Assembly (NCBI GenBank): GCA_937927435.1 | Contig: CALBDW010000154.1 | Span: 1-20,461 of the forward strand | Length of the DNA stretch: 20,461 nt | DNA from: an uncultured Bdellovibrionales bacterium | Lineage (GTDB): Bacteria; Bdellovibrionota; Bdellovibrionia; Bdellovibrionales; JAMPXM01 | Direction of reading: 5' to 3' | Shown: piece after piece, positions 1-7,279 of the stretch | Layout of the letters: each line of letters begins with the position of its first letter | Numbering within the stretch: the first letter of the stretch is position 1 | Translations under genes and position numbers: made by a program | Notes under the pieces: model-generated | Database searches by the model: none | What the model was told of the DNA's origin: nothing | The model's input: the letters and a program-made list of their open reading frames with translations, nothing else

Positions 1-1748
1 TCATCCAAGGTGACACGCCGGCCGAAGCATTGAGCAAGCTGATCAACGCGGGCTCTGTTTTCCGACTTCTGCCTTCGTACGACGACCCTCGTTTCGAACT
101 GACGGTTGAGGAGGCGTTGGAGGAGTATCGGCTCCTCCAACAGAACATCAAACTCTTCCAACTCGTGAACGAGCAAAACGAGCGCCTGAAAAGACTGACG
201 GCCGAGCTCGAAGAACGCGTTGAAATGCGGCGCAAATCGCTCGAGGAAGCGAAAGAGCGTTTGCTGATCACCAATCATCGCGTGGAAGCCCTTCACCGCG
301 CGCTCGTCGCCATTCATCGCGCGGGTTCCATCGCCGAAATGGAACGTCTCGTGAACGAAGCGTTGAGAGGCGCGCTCGGACTCATTTGGACGCGCATCGT
401 GTTCCAATCCGCCACGCGTCTCGAATTCGCGGACGAAAAAGAGTCTTCTCTCGTCGCCATTCATCGCGCGCCGCTTTTGCGCGGGAAGGACATGCTCGGC
501 CACATCTTCTTCGCGCGTGACGCGAAATCTCCCTTCAGACGCGACGAAATCAGCTTCCTCGGCCAGATCGCCGACGCCGTTTCGCTCGCCATCGACCGCT
601 TGACGAAGCTCGAACAAAGCGAAGCCTTGAAGCATCAGTGGGAAGCGACCTTCGATGCGATTCTCGATTCGGTTTCGGTCATTTCCGCCGATCACACACT
701 TCTCAGGGTCAACCGCAGCTTCGCGGAACGCTCAGGAGCCGAACCGGAAAAAATCATCGGCCGCAAATGCTACGAAGCGCTCTTCGGCCGAGCGTCTCCT
801 TGCCCTGGATGCACCATGGGCCGTTCGGAAAACAAGGGATCCTTTTTCCGCTTGAAACCCGCCCGCACCATGGGCGGTCCGTCCGCGGAAGAGCAAAACG
901 TCATCTACGATGTTTTCAGCCACGAAATCCAGTTTAAGCCGGAAGACCGCACGCTTTACGTGAACATGTATCACGATGTCTCGGCTCAACTGCGCTACGA
1001 GCGGCAGATCCTCGAATCCGCCAAGATGGCCGAACTCGGGACGATCGGAAGCTCTATCGCGCACGAACTCAACAACCCGCTAGGTGGCATGCTTAGCTTT
1101 CTCCAGCTCATTAAAATGGATCTCAAAGGCGACGAGCCTTGGTACGCCGACATCGAGGAGATGGAAAAAGGGGCGCGCCGCTGCCGCGACATCGTGCAAT
1201 CGCTTCTGGGCTTCACGCGAAAATCCTCGCCGGACTCAACGAATATCATCGACCTTCGCGAGGTCGCCGAACAAGCGCTCAAAATCACCGAATTGCAAAC
1301 GCGTTCGATGGGCATCGTCGTGAAACGCGAATTCCCCGAGGAACCTGTTCAGGTGCGAGGACAATTCAACGCGCTCGCGCAAGCGATCCGCAACTGCTTA
1401 CAAAATGCACATGAGGCGATCGCCGAACAAATACGGAACACACCTCCGGGGCAAAAGCGGATGACGGGTGAAATCACCATCCGCATACGCCCGGAGAATG
1501 AATGGATCGACGTCGAAATCGAAGATAATGGGGCTGGTTTTGATCCTGGTATTAGCGATCAGATTTATGAGCCCATGTACACAACCAAAAATTCCGAATT
1601 GAACCCAGGACTCGGCTTGACCGTCGCCCAACAGATTATACGCGACCACGGCGGAAGGCTGGAAATCAGCTCCGACAAAGGCTTAGGGACTAAGGCAAAA
1701 ATTTCCCTACCTAGCCCACAAATCAATAGTGTTTCGTCTAGTTTTTGA
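1..1748 (+). CDS. Sensor histidine kinase (GAF-PAS-HisKA-HATPase), 5' end outside window
   Basis: The reading frame is open from base 3 with no stop, so the gene starts upstream; the TTG at 30 is not a convincing start. Residues below count from that TTG. The first ~35 residues (NAGSVFRLLPSYDD, then a helix) resemble the end of a receiver domain, followed by a coiled coil (about 38-90), a GAF-like domain (about 85-195), a PAS domain (about 203-325) with C247, C258 and C261 in KCYEALFGRASPCPGC, a HisKA H-box with the probable phospho-accepting His345 in SSIAHELNNP, and a HATPase domain with N459 (N box), DNGAG (499-503, G1) and GLGL (527-530, G2). All catalytic motifs are present, so it should be an active kinase, probably cytosolic because no membrane segment is visible in this part. 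It lies 171 bp upstream of an NtrC-type regulator on the same strand, which is its likely partner. The kinase assignment is secure; the signal is unknown. Confidence 0.93.
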   Translation, partial: IQGDTPAEALSKLINAGSVFRLLPSYDDPRFELTVEEALEEYRLLQQNIKLFQLVNEQNERLKRLTAELEERVEMRRKSLEEAKERLLITNHRVEALHRALVAIHRAGSIAEMERLVNEALRGALGLIWTRIVFQSATRLEFADEKESSLVAIHRAPLLRGKDMLGHIFFARDAKSPFRRDEISFLGQIADAVSLAIDRLTKLEQSEALKHQWEATFDAILDSVSVISADHTLLRVNRSFAERSGAEPEKIIGRKCYEALFGRASPCPGCTMGRSENKGSFFRLKPARTMGGPSAEEQNVIYDVFSHEIQFKPEDRTLYVNMYHDVSAQLRYERQILESAKMAELGTIGSSIAHELNNPLGGMLSFLQLIKMDLKGDEPWYADIEEMEKGARRCRDIVQSLLGFTRKSSPDSTNIIDLREVAEQALKITELQTRSMGIVVKREFPEEPVQVRGQFNALAQAIRNCLQNAHEAIAEQIRNTPPGQKRMTGEITIRIRPENEWIDVEIEDNGAGFDPGISDQIYEPMYTTKNSELNPGLGLTVAQQIIRDHGGRLEISSDKGLGTKAKISLPSPQINSVSSSF

Positions 1749-1762
1749 TTTACCCATCGGAC

Positions 1763-1807
1763 TTTTGACAGCCAAATTTGACAGTCCAAGTGTCAATTCC
1801 CTAGCAT
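1763..1807 (+). promoter_or_regulatory. Candidate promoter/operator with three TTTGACA-type elements
   Basis: TTTGACA occurs at 1764-1770 and again 13 bp later at 1777-1783, and an inverted copy TGTCAAT lies at 1791-1797. TTGACA at 1778-1783 is a perfect -35 hexamer, followed after 18 bp by TAGCAT at 1802-1807 (4 of 6 to TATAAT). This would give the response regulator its own promoter. The inverted pair TTTGACA-N7-TGTCAAT straddles the spacer and could be an operator. The repeats are visible; the promoter and operator roles are inferred. Confidence 0.45.
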
Positions 1808-1919
1808 CAAATCAAGGGCGGTGCCTCTCCAAAGGCGCTCTAAACCCCGCCCGAAAACCAAGTCAGAGCTTTCGCGGTTTCGATGTCCATGACGGACTAA
1901 GAACTTTCTCAGGAAGGGA

Positions 1920-3371
1920 ATGTTGATGCAGCAAGCTCACAGAATTCTGATCGTCGATGACGAATCCAGTCTTCGTACAGCGCTCTTTCGAATCCTCGAT
2001 CGCCAAGGATTCCAGGTCATAACGGCCAACAGCGTGCGTGAAGCCGAGTTCCTGGCCGGCAGCCGGCGCGAGTCGGCGGGCGGAACTGGAGCCGACACAG
2101 GCCTTGATCTCGCGCTCGTCGACCTCAGACTTCCGGACGGCGACGGTATCGAACTGATGCGCAAGCTGCGGACTCTCCATCCTTCGATCCAAGTCATCAT
2201 TTTGACGGGCCATGGGTCCATTGAACTTGCTGTTCACGCCACGCAAGCCGGGGCCTTCCACTTTGTGACGAAACCCTTCAACATGGAAGAGCTGCTGAGC
2301 CTGGTGAATCGCGCACTCTCTCACAAAAACCTGCAGCAAGAAAACCAACAACTGCGCACGGCCCTTCACGGAAGGTACCGCTTCGACAATATCGTAGGGA
2401 CAAGCGAAGAAATTCGTCGCGTGCTTTCGATGGTCGAGCGGGTCGCGGACTCCGACTCGACGGTTCTCATTACCGGCGAGAGCGGAACAGGCAAAGAACT
2501 GATCGCGAAAGCGATTCACTACAACTCTCCGCGCGCTTCGAAGCCCTTTATTCCCATCAACTGCGGGGCGATTCCGGGCGAACTCTTGGAGAGCGAACTC
2601 TTCGGACACGTGAAAGGCGCCTTCACGGGCGCGATCGCCAACCGCGCAGGACGCTTCGAACTCGCCAACGGCGGCACACTTTTCCTCGACGAAATCGGCG
2701 AACTGAGCCTCAACCTGCAGGTGAAGTTGCTCAGGGTTCTGCAAGAACGCCGCTTCGAACCGGTCGGTAGCGCGAAGACCTATGAAGCCGACGTCCGTGT
2801 GATCGCGGCGACAAACATCGATCTCGCGAAAGCGGTGACCAAAGGGCAGTTCCGCGAAGACTTGTACTACCGCTTGAACGTGATTCCCATCAACGTGCCC
2901 TCGTTGAAGCAACGCCGCGGAGACATTCCGCTTCTGCTTCAACACTTCGTCCAGCATTTCAACCAAACGAAGAACAGAAACCTCACCGGATTCTCCAAAG
3001 AAGCCATGGACGCGCTTTGCAGCTACCATTGGCCGGGTAACATCCGCGAACTTGAAAACCTCGTGGAACGGCTTGCGATTCTCAAAGGCAGCGGCCAAGT
3101 CGAGCTGAGCGACTTGCCTGAACAGTATCGCGGACAGCAGCGCTCGCAAACATTCATCATGCCGGGCGAGCCGTTCGAGTTCCCGGAAGGCGGCATGGAT
3201 TTCAACTCCGCAGTGGACGCCTACGAGAACCAACTCATTCTCAAGGCGCTGCAAAAAACCGGTTGGAACCGCAACCAGGCCGCGGCCCTCTTAAAACTGA
3301 ACCGCACCACCCTCGTTGAGAAGATCAAGAAGAAAGGCCTCCGTCCGCCGGAAGCCGGTTCCGTCTGCTGA
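1920..3371 (+). CDS. NtrC-family sigma-54-dependent response regulator
   Basis: Cytosolic transcription activator of sigma-54 RNA polymerase. Domains in order: receiver (about 6-130) with acidic pocket DD (13-14), probable phospho-acceptor D68 in LVDLRLPDGDG and K118; AAA+ domain (about 155-395) with Walker A GESGTGKE (186-193), the sigma-54 contact loop GAFTGA (233-238) and Walker B TLFLDEIG (253-260); and a Fis-type helix-turn-helix at about 438-472. Length 483 is usual for the family. The receiver has about a dozen extra residues between helix 2 and strand 3 (roughly 47-61), which moves the acceptor Asp from its usual place near 54. AGGAAGGG (1911-1918) is too close to the ATG at 1920 but well spaced for the in-frame ATG at 1926, so translation may start there (481 aa). 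It follows the histidine kinase, and a good sigma-54 promoter lies just downstream. Family and activity are clear; the regulon is not. Confidence 0.96.
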   Translation: MLMQQAHRILIVDDESSLRTALFRILDRQGFQVITANSVREAEFLAGSRRESAGGTGADTGLDLALVDLRLPDGDGIELMRKLRTLHPSIQVIILTGHGSIELAVHATQAGAFHFVTKPFNMEELLSLVNRALSHKNLQQENQQLRTALHGRYRFDNIVGTSEEIRRVLSMVERVADSDSTVLITGESGTGKELIAKAIHYNSPRASKPFIPINCGAIPGELLESELFGHVKGAFTGAIANRAGRFELANGGTLFLDEIGELSLNLQVKLLRVLQERRFEPVGSAKTYEADVRVIAATNIDLAKAVTKGQFREDLYYRLNVIPINVPSLKQRRGDIPLLLQHFVQHFNQTKNRNLTGFSKEAMDALCSYHWPGNIRELENLVERLAILKGSGQVELSDLPEQYRGQQRSQTFIMPGEPFEFPEGGMDFNSAVDAYENQLILKALQKTGWNRNQAAALLKLNRTTLVEKIKKKGLRPPEAGSVC

Positions 3372-3389
3372 TTTCGCGCGGTACCTGAA

Positions 3390-3415
3390 GCACCCCCTCA
3401 GCCAAGAGGGGGTGC
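3390..3415 (+). terminator. Strong hairpin after the response regulator gene
   Basis: Perfect 10-bp GC-rich stem, GCACCCCCTC (3390-3399) and GAGGGGGTGC (3406-3415), with a 6-nt loop, 19 bp after the stop. No T-run follows directly, so termination may be inefficient or factor-assisted, or the hairpin may protect the mRNA 3' end. Confidence 0.5.
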
Positions 3416-3453
3416 CAAGTCCAGTCGATCTGTCTAGCGAACTGACACCCAAC

Positions 3454-3468
3454 ATTTCGGCCCGAAAT
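3454..3468. promoter_or_regulatory. Perfect palindrome, candidate upstream activator site
   Basis: ATTTCGG (3454-3460), one central C, then CCGAAAT (3462-3468) form a perfect 15-bp inverted repeat. Its centre lies about 82 bp upstream of the start point predicted from the sigma-54 promoter at 3517-3532, the usual distance range for NtrC-type activator sites. Binding by the adjacent regulator is inferred. Confidence 0.45.
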
Positions 3469-3485
3469 TCATTTTTCCTAACCCA

Positions 3486-3514
3486 TTGAAACTCCTGGTT
3501 TTCTGGACTGTAAG
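3486..3514 (+). promoter_or_regulatory. Alternative sigma-70-type promoter upstream of the exported protein
   Basis: TTGAAA (3486-3491), a 17-bp spacer and TGTAAG (3509-3514) score 5/6 and 4/6 against consensus. It would transcribe the same gene as the sigma-54 element just downstream, so one of the two may be fortuitous or the gene may have two promoters. Confidence 0.3.
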
Positions 3515-3516
3515 CC

Positions 3517-3532
3517 TGGCCCCGAGTTTGCT
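3517..3532 (+). promoter_or_regulatory. Sigma-54 (RpoN) promoter candidate
   Basis: TGGCCCC-GAGT-TTGCT matches the TGGCACG-N4-TTGCW consensus, with invariant GG at 3518-3519 and GC at 3530-3531 separated by exactly 10 bp. The start point would be near 3543, leaving a leader of only about 13 nt that still contains the AGGAG ribosome site (3545-3549) of the gene at 3556. A sigma-54 activator gene ends about 145 bp upstream. The match is seen directly; activity is inferred. Confidence 0.6.
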
Positions 3533-3555
3533 TTCTTGAGGGGTAGGAGAAAGGT

Positions 3556-4197
3556 ATGACTTTCGGGGTGAAACTCCTCAAACTCGCGGCTCTCATTTGC
3601 GTGCAGCTGATTCTCAGCCACGCATCGGCGGCGCTTTTCCCGCTTCGTTGGCCAGCCGCGACCGAGGCGACTAAAAAACAAGAACTCATCCTTAAACGTC
3701 GTATCGATTTTTCGCACGGAATCGACGCCTCGTCTATCCAACCTGTCGAGTCGCCCAGAGCCTTGCGGACGGAAGACATCAGCAAAATCATTCCGGCAAA
3801 CGACTTACAACCGACCAACGACGGCGGGCTCGTGGCCACGAAGATTCTCTCTCATTCGCTCGCGAACTGGCTGAATTCCGAAGCCGTCCGCAATAGCAGT
3901 ATCGGACAGGCCGCCCATCAGTTGGACGAAAAACTGGAAGGCGATTTATCATTCAAAGGGAACGAGCCGAACGCCATCCGGCATTCACTGAAGTTTTCGA
4001 TGAAGGCTGCGCAAACACGCGCCGACCTCGAATACACGGGCATCACAAAAGCTCAGGTCTCCTACTTCATCGCACAGGCGACGACCAATGTGGAAATCCG
4101 TGAGGAAATCGAATTCCTCGGAAGCGAGTTTGTATTCAACCACCACACGTCGCCCACGGACACGCGTCGAACCGTGAGCCTTCGCTGGAATTGGTGA
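3556..4197 (+). CDS. Exported hypothetical protein, C-terminal beta-rich domain
   Basis: I do not recognise the family. The 213-residue product begins with a charged segment and a hydrophobic stretch (about 5-26, ending SHASA-A), a good Sec signal peptide with cleavage near residue 26. A polar, probably flexible segment follows. The last ~85 residues alternate polar and non-polar positions in several predicted beta-strands and finish in SLRWNW, an aromatic C-terminus of the kind recognised by the outer-membrane assembly machinery, so an outer-membrane or periplasmic place is possible. AGGAG at 3545-3549 is 6 nt from the ATG. The gene is preceded by a sigma-54-type promoter and palindrome and follows the sigma-54 activator gene, suggesting it is controlled by that system. 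No cysteines for disulfides are evident in the mature part. Confidence 0.8.
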   Translation: MTFGVKLLKLAALICVQLILSHASAALFPLRWPAATEATKKQELILKRRIDFSHGIDASSIQPVESPRALRTEDISKIIPANDLQPTNDGGLVATKILSHSLANWLNSEAVRNSSIGQAAHQLDEKLEGDLSFKGNEPNAIRHSLKFSMKAAQTRADLEYTGITKAQVSYFIAQATTNVEIREEIEFLGSEFVFNHHTSPTDTRRTVSLRWNW

Positions 4198-4326
4198 TTC
4201 CACCGCGTCGCACGCAGCGTCAGAAAAAATCTCAAACAACCTCAATTGAAGTTTTGAAAGATTGACCCGTTTACGCCTTGCGACCGCGCCTCTCGGTCAC
4301 GAGCGAGCATTATGGCTTTACATTAC

Positions 4327-4350
4327 CCCGCTCGTTTATTACTGAGCGGG
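4327..4350 (+). other. Hairpin next to the ribosome site of the small secreted protein
   Basis: CCCGCTC (4327-4333) pairs with GAGCGGG (4344-4350) around a 10-nt loop. The stem ends just before the GGGAGG ribosome-binding sequence (4352-4356 core) of the gene at 4366, so it could affect translation initiation. The role is inferred. Confidence 0.35.
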
Positions 4351-4365
4351 CGGGAGGCTCCCAAA

Positions 4366-4611
4366 ATGAAAGCCTTAATGCTCATTTCGCTCTTATTTCT
4401 TGGCTCGTCGGCTCCGGCTCTGACCCGCTGTCCGGTCGTAAACGGCGAACCATCCTGTGAGGAATTCGCGCCTCAAACTCAATACACGAACTGTACGGAT
4501 CGCATGGCCAATTCGGCGTGCGAAATCTTCGATCCAAAAAACGCTTCGGCTTTCAATGAAAACGATGTCGTTCGCTTCTTGCCGAAGTGGGATAATGATC
4601 AGAACAACTGA
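4366..4611 (+). CDS. Small secreted protein with four cysteines (81 aa)
   Basis: No family recognised. The ATG at 4366 is chosen over the in-frame ATG at 4312 because GGGAGG precedes it at good spacing and because it places a clean signal peptide (MKALMLISLLFLGSSAPA) at the N-terminus. The mature part of about 63 residues is acidic and hydrophilic, with cysteines at 22, 31, 43 and 52 that could form two disulfides in the periplasm or outside. A lipobox is not convincing because Arg precedes the first Cys. The stop TGA abuts the reverse-strand purD stop, the two together reading TGATCA, so transcription of the two genes is convergent with no spacer. Small size keeps confidence moderate. Confidence 0.6.
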   Translation: MKALMLISLLFLGSSAPALTRCPVVNGEPSCEEFAPQTQYTNCTDRMANSACEIFDPKNASAFNENDVVRFLPKWDNDQNN

Positions 4612-5874
4612 TCACTTCAATTTCGCTCCAATATCCGTACGCATTTGCATTCCAGGCCATGAGACTTGACTCGCCAACTGGTACGCGTTGGCGATCGCTT
4701 CGTGGATATTCCCGCCGAGACCGATCGCGTTTAGGACACGTCCTCCGGCCGTCACCCATTGGCCATTCGCCTCGCGCCGCGTGCCTGCATGGAGGAAGTA
4801 ACGGCTTTCTCCCAGGTCGGCGCGTTCAAGCCCTTCAATGACAACCCCCTTCACCGGCGTGCCCGGGTATCCTTCCGCGGCGAGCGCGACACAACAACTT
4901 GCTATCGGCTTCCACTTAAGTTTCGGCAGCCGGCCTTCCGCAAGTTCTTTAAAGACGAGTCCCCAGTCTCCGTCCAAAAGGGGCAGAATAGCCTGGGTTT
5001 CCGGATCACCGAAGCGGGTGTTGAACTCGAGAACGCGCGGCCCTTGCGATGTGATCATAAGACCGACGAACAGTACGCCCCGATAAACGAAGCCACGCTT
5101 CTTGAAATTCGCCATCGTCGGCTCGATCACTTCCTTATCGATGCGCGCCCGCAAGTTTTCATCGATCGCGACAGGCGCGACCACTCCCATTCCACCCGTG
5201 TTGGGCCCCATATCCCCGTCTCGAAGACGCTTGTGGTCTTGCGCGAAAGGAAGCGGTTCAAATCGCTCGCCGTCGGTCAGAATAAGATAGCTAACTTCGT
5301 AACCGGGCTGGAACTCTTCGAGCAAAGCCCGCTCGCCGGCTTTTCCCAAAGACTTATCGTCGAAAATCGAACGCGCGGACGAGAGCAGATCATCCAATGT
5401 CGGGCAAACGAAAACCCCTTTTCCCGCGGCAAGCCCGTCCGCTTTCAAAACATAAGGAGGGGTAAACATCGTCGCCGCCGCACGGGTTGCGTCGACGGAA
5501 CTGACGACGACCGAGCGAGCGGTCGGAACACCGGCTTCAACGAGAAACTCCTTGCAGAATATCTTGCTTCCTTCAAGTTGGGCCGCTTCCCGACTGGGGC
5601 CGACGACCGCAATTCCTTCGGCGCGAAGCGGGTCCGCGATTCCCGCGACGAGAGGGTCCTCAGGGCCGACGACGACGAGATCGATACCGTTTGATTTTAT
5701 AAGATCAAGAAGGGCATCCGTATTTTTCCAATCGGCATTCCGATGGCATTGAGCCTCAACGGCCATTCCATCATTGCCCGGTAACGCATGGACTTCTTTG
5801 ACAGACGGCGAATTCTTGAGAGCCCTGACGAGGGCATGTTCACGACCACCTTGACCAATGACCAGTGCTTTCAT
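4612..5874 (-). CDS. purD: Phosphoribosylamine-glycine ligase (GAR synthetase)
   Basis: Catalyses ATP-dependent joining of glycine to 5-phosphoribosylamine, the second step of de novo purine synthesis, in the cytosol. The 420-residue length is typical. It shows the N-terminal GQGGREHA motif (7-14), the ATP-grasp region with PYVLKADGLAAGKGV and GPNTGGMGV, the metal/ATP motif EFNTRFGDPETQ and a C-terminal domain with HAGT and TAGGRVL. GGAG lies 6 nt before the ATG. It is a stand-alone PurD, not fused to PurM or PurN. It is divergent from a thiolase and convergent with a small secreted protein, so no other purine gene is adjacent; a single-gene transcript is likely. Confidence 0.98.
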   Translation of the reverse strand: MKALVIGQGGREHALVRALKNSPSVKEVHALPGNDGMAVEAQCHRNADWKNTDALLDLIKSNGIDLVVVGPEDPLVAGIADPLRAEGIAVVGPSREAAQLEGSKIFCKEFLVEAGVPTARSVVVSSVDATRAAATMFTPPYVLKADGLAAGKGVFVCPTLDDLLSSARSIFDDKSLGKAGERALLEEFQPGYEVSYLILTDGERFEPLPFAQDHKRLRDGDMGPNTGGMGVVAPVAIDENLRARIDKEVIEPTMANFKKRGFVYRGVLFVGLMITSQGPRVLEFNTRFGDPETQAILPLLDGDWGLVFKELAEGRLPKLKWKPIASCCVALAAEGYPGTPVKGVVIEGLERADLGESRYFLHAGTRREANGQWVTAGGRVLNAIGLGGNIHEAIANAYQLASQVSWPGMQMRTDIGAKLK

Positions 5875-5934
5875 TTTCAGCTCCGTTCTTATCGCCCCGT
5901 TTCACACAGGCTCGAGCCCAACGGCTTTGAGGAT

Positions 5935-5963
5935 GGGATAGCCTTCTCATATGAAGGTGTCAA
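5935..5963 (-). promoter_or_regulatory. Candidate purD promoter
   Basis: On the reverse strand TTGACA (5958-5963), a 17-bp spacer and TATCCC (5935-5940) give a perfect -35 and a weaker -10 (3/6). This leaves a leader of roughly 50 nt before purD. No PurR-type site was recognised. Confidence 0.5.
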
Positions 5964-5969
5964 TTGACC
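5958..5969. promoter_or_regulatory. Palindrome TGTCAATTGACC joining divergent -35 elements
   Basis: GTCAATTGAC is a 10-bp palindrome whose halves are the -35 of purD (reverse) and a TTGACC that could serve the thiolase (forward, with a weak TACGCT -10 at 5988-5993). GGCTCGAGCC (5909-5918) and GACTC-C-GAGTC (5974-5984) are further short palindromes in this 167-bp divergent region. The forward promoter is uncertain. Confidence 0.35.
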
Positions 5970-6041
5970 GTCCGACTCCGAGTCCCGTACGCTTTTTGAG
6001 TCTCAATATTTGTTTACCTGTCAGCCCTCGGAGTTCGACTC

Positions 6042-7259
6042 ATGAAACGCCCCGGAATCTTAAACACATCACCGGAAACCACCATCGTCGTTGTCGCCGG
6101 CAAACGAACACCCTTCGGTTCCTTCGGGGGCGGTCTCAAAGACGTGAGCGCCACTAAGCTGGCTGTCGTGGCTGGACGAGCGGCGCTTGCACAAGCGAAA
6201 CTCCAGCCGGCCGACATCGACCATGTCGTCATCGGTAACGTCGTTCAAAGCGGTTCCGACGCGGCTTACATTCCTCGCCACGTCGGTCTGCATTTGGGTG
6301 TACCGATTTCGGCGGGAGCCCTCGGTCTCAACCGCTTATGCGGAAGCGGCTTCCAAGCGTGGGTCACGGCCGCCGAAATGATCTTGACGGGCGGCGCGAG
6401 CGTCGTCTTAGCCGGCGGGGTGGAACAAATGTCACAAATCCCGTACGTGATCCGCGGCATGCGCTTTGAAGGCTTCCGCATGGGAACGGCTCCCATCGAA
6501 GATTATCTCACCAGTGCCCTCACCGACGCCTACGCGGGAACTCCGATGGCAATCACGGCGGAAAACCTCGCTGAGAAATACTCGATTTCGCGCGAAGCAT
6601 GCGACGAGTACTCAATGCTCACGCAAAAGCGCTGCGCAGACGCGCTTACCAAAGGTTATTTCGATATCGAGATGACAAGCGTCACCGTGAAAACGAAGAA
6701 AGGCGAGATCGTCGTTGCCAAGGACGAACACCCGAAACCTGACGTTTCGCCGGAAAAAATACGTGGGATGAAGCCCCTTTTCAAAGAAGGCGGTACGGTG
6801 ACCGCGGCGACAGCCTCCGGCATCGTCGACGGCGCCGCAATGTCGATTCTCATGTCGGAAGCCGAAGCGAAACGGTGCGGGTTGAAACCGCTCGCCCGGA
6901 TTCTGGGATGGGCCTCCGTCGGCTGCGACCCCAAGATCATGGGCATCGGACCGGCATACGCGATTCCGCAGGCGCTCGAACGCTGCGGGCTGACGCTCGA
7001 ACAAATGGATCTCATCGAAGTCAACGAAGCATTCGCGGCCCAATATCTCGCTGTCGAAAAAGAATTGGGACTCGACCGCTCGAAAACGAACGTCAACGGC
7101 GGCGCGATCGCCATCGGCCATCCTCTCGCCGCGAGCGGAACTCGCATCATGAATCACCTGATGTACGAACTTGCGCGCAGACCGAACGCCCGCTACGCGG
7201 TCGGCAGCGCCTGTATCGGCGGGGGCCAAGGCATCGCCGTCGTCATCGAAAAACCTTAG
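6042..7259 (+). CDS. Thiolase, 3-ketoacyl-CoA / acetyl-CoA acyltransferase (ACAA2-like)
   Basis: Thiolytic cleavage of 3-ketoacyl-CoA, or condensation of two acetyl-CoA, in the cytosol. 405 residues carry all thiolase landmarks: nucleophile Cys100 in NRLCGSGFQA, NEAFAAQ, His360 in GGAIAIGHPLAASG and the second catalytic Cys391 in SACIGGGQG. Long stretches (RTPFGSFGG, DAAYIPRHVGL, PMAITAENLAEKYSISREACD, DEHPKP, CDPKIMGIGP, YAVGSACIGGGQGIAVVI) resemble mitochondrial 3-ketoacyl-CoA thiolase from memory, so beta-oxidation is at least as likely as ketogenesis or PHB synthesis. About ten extra residues precede the usual N-terminus. CGGAG sits 8 nt before the ATG. It heads a likely operon with the SDR-like gene 20 bp downstream. 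Exact chain-length preference cannot be read from sequence. Confidence 0.95.
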   Translation: MKRPGILNTSPETTIVVVAGKRTPFGSFGGGLKDVSATKLAVVAGRAALAQAKLQPADIDHVVIGNVVQSGSDAAYIPRHVGLHLGVPISAGALGLNRLCGSGFQAWVTAAEMILTGGASVVLAGGVEQMSQIPYVIRGMRFEGFRMGTAPIEDYLTSALTDAYAGTPMAITAENLAEKYSISREACDEYSMLTQKRCADALTKGYFDIEMTSVTVKTKKGEIVVAKDEHPKPDVSPEKIRGMKPLFKEGGTVTAATASGIVDGAAMSILMSEAEAKRCGLKPLARILGWASVGCDPKIMGIGPAYAIPQALERCGLTLEQMDLIEVNEAFAAQYLAVEKELGLDRSKTNVNGGAIAIGHPLAASGTRIMNHLMYELARRPNARYAVGSACIGGGQGIAVVIEKP

Positions 7260-7279
7260 CAACGGATTGGACAAACTGA

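Noticed and set aside
1808..1830. Sigma-54-like sequence on the reverse strand
   Set aside because: The -12 GC is missing and it points into the 3' end of the kinase gene.
1863..3254. 463-codon open frame on the reverse strand
   Set aside because: Lies fully antisense to the clear NtrC-family gene; its protein has no recognisable domain and looks like a GC-driven shadow.
4417..4431. Lipobox in the 81-aa secreted protein
   Set aside because: The residue before the first Cys is Arg (LTRC), which signal peptidase II sites do not normally have.
4759..5694. 311-codon forward open frame
   Set aside because: Antisense shadow of purD, Arg-rich and without motifs.
6612..7274. 220-codon reverse open frame
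   Set aside because: Antisense to the thiolase gene, with low-complexity composition.
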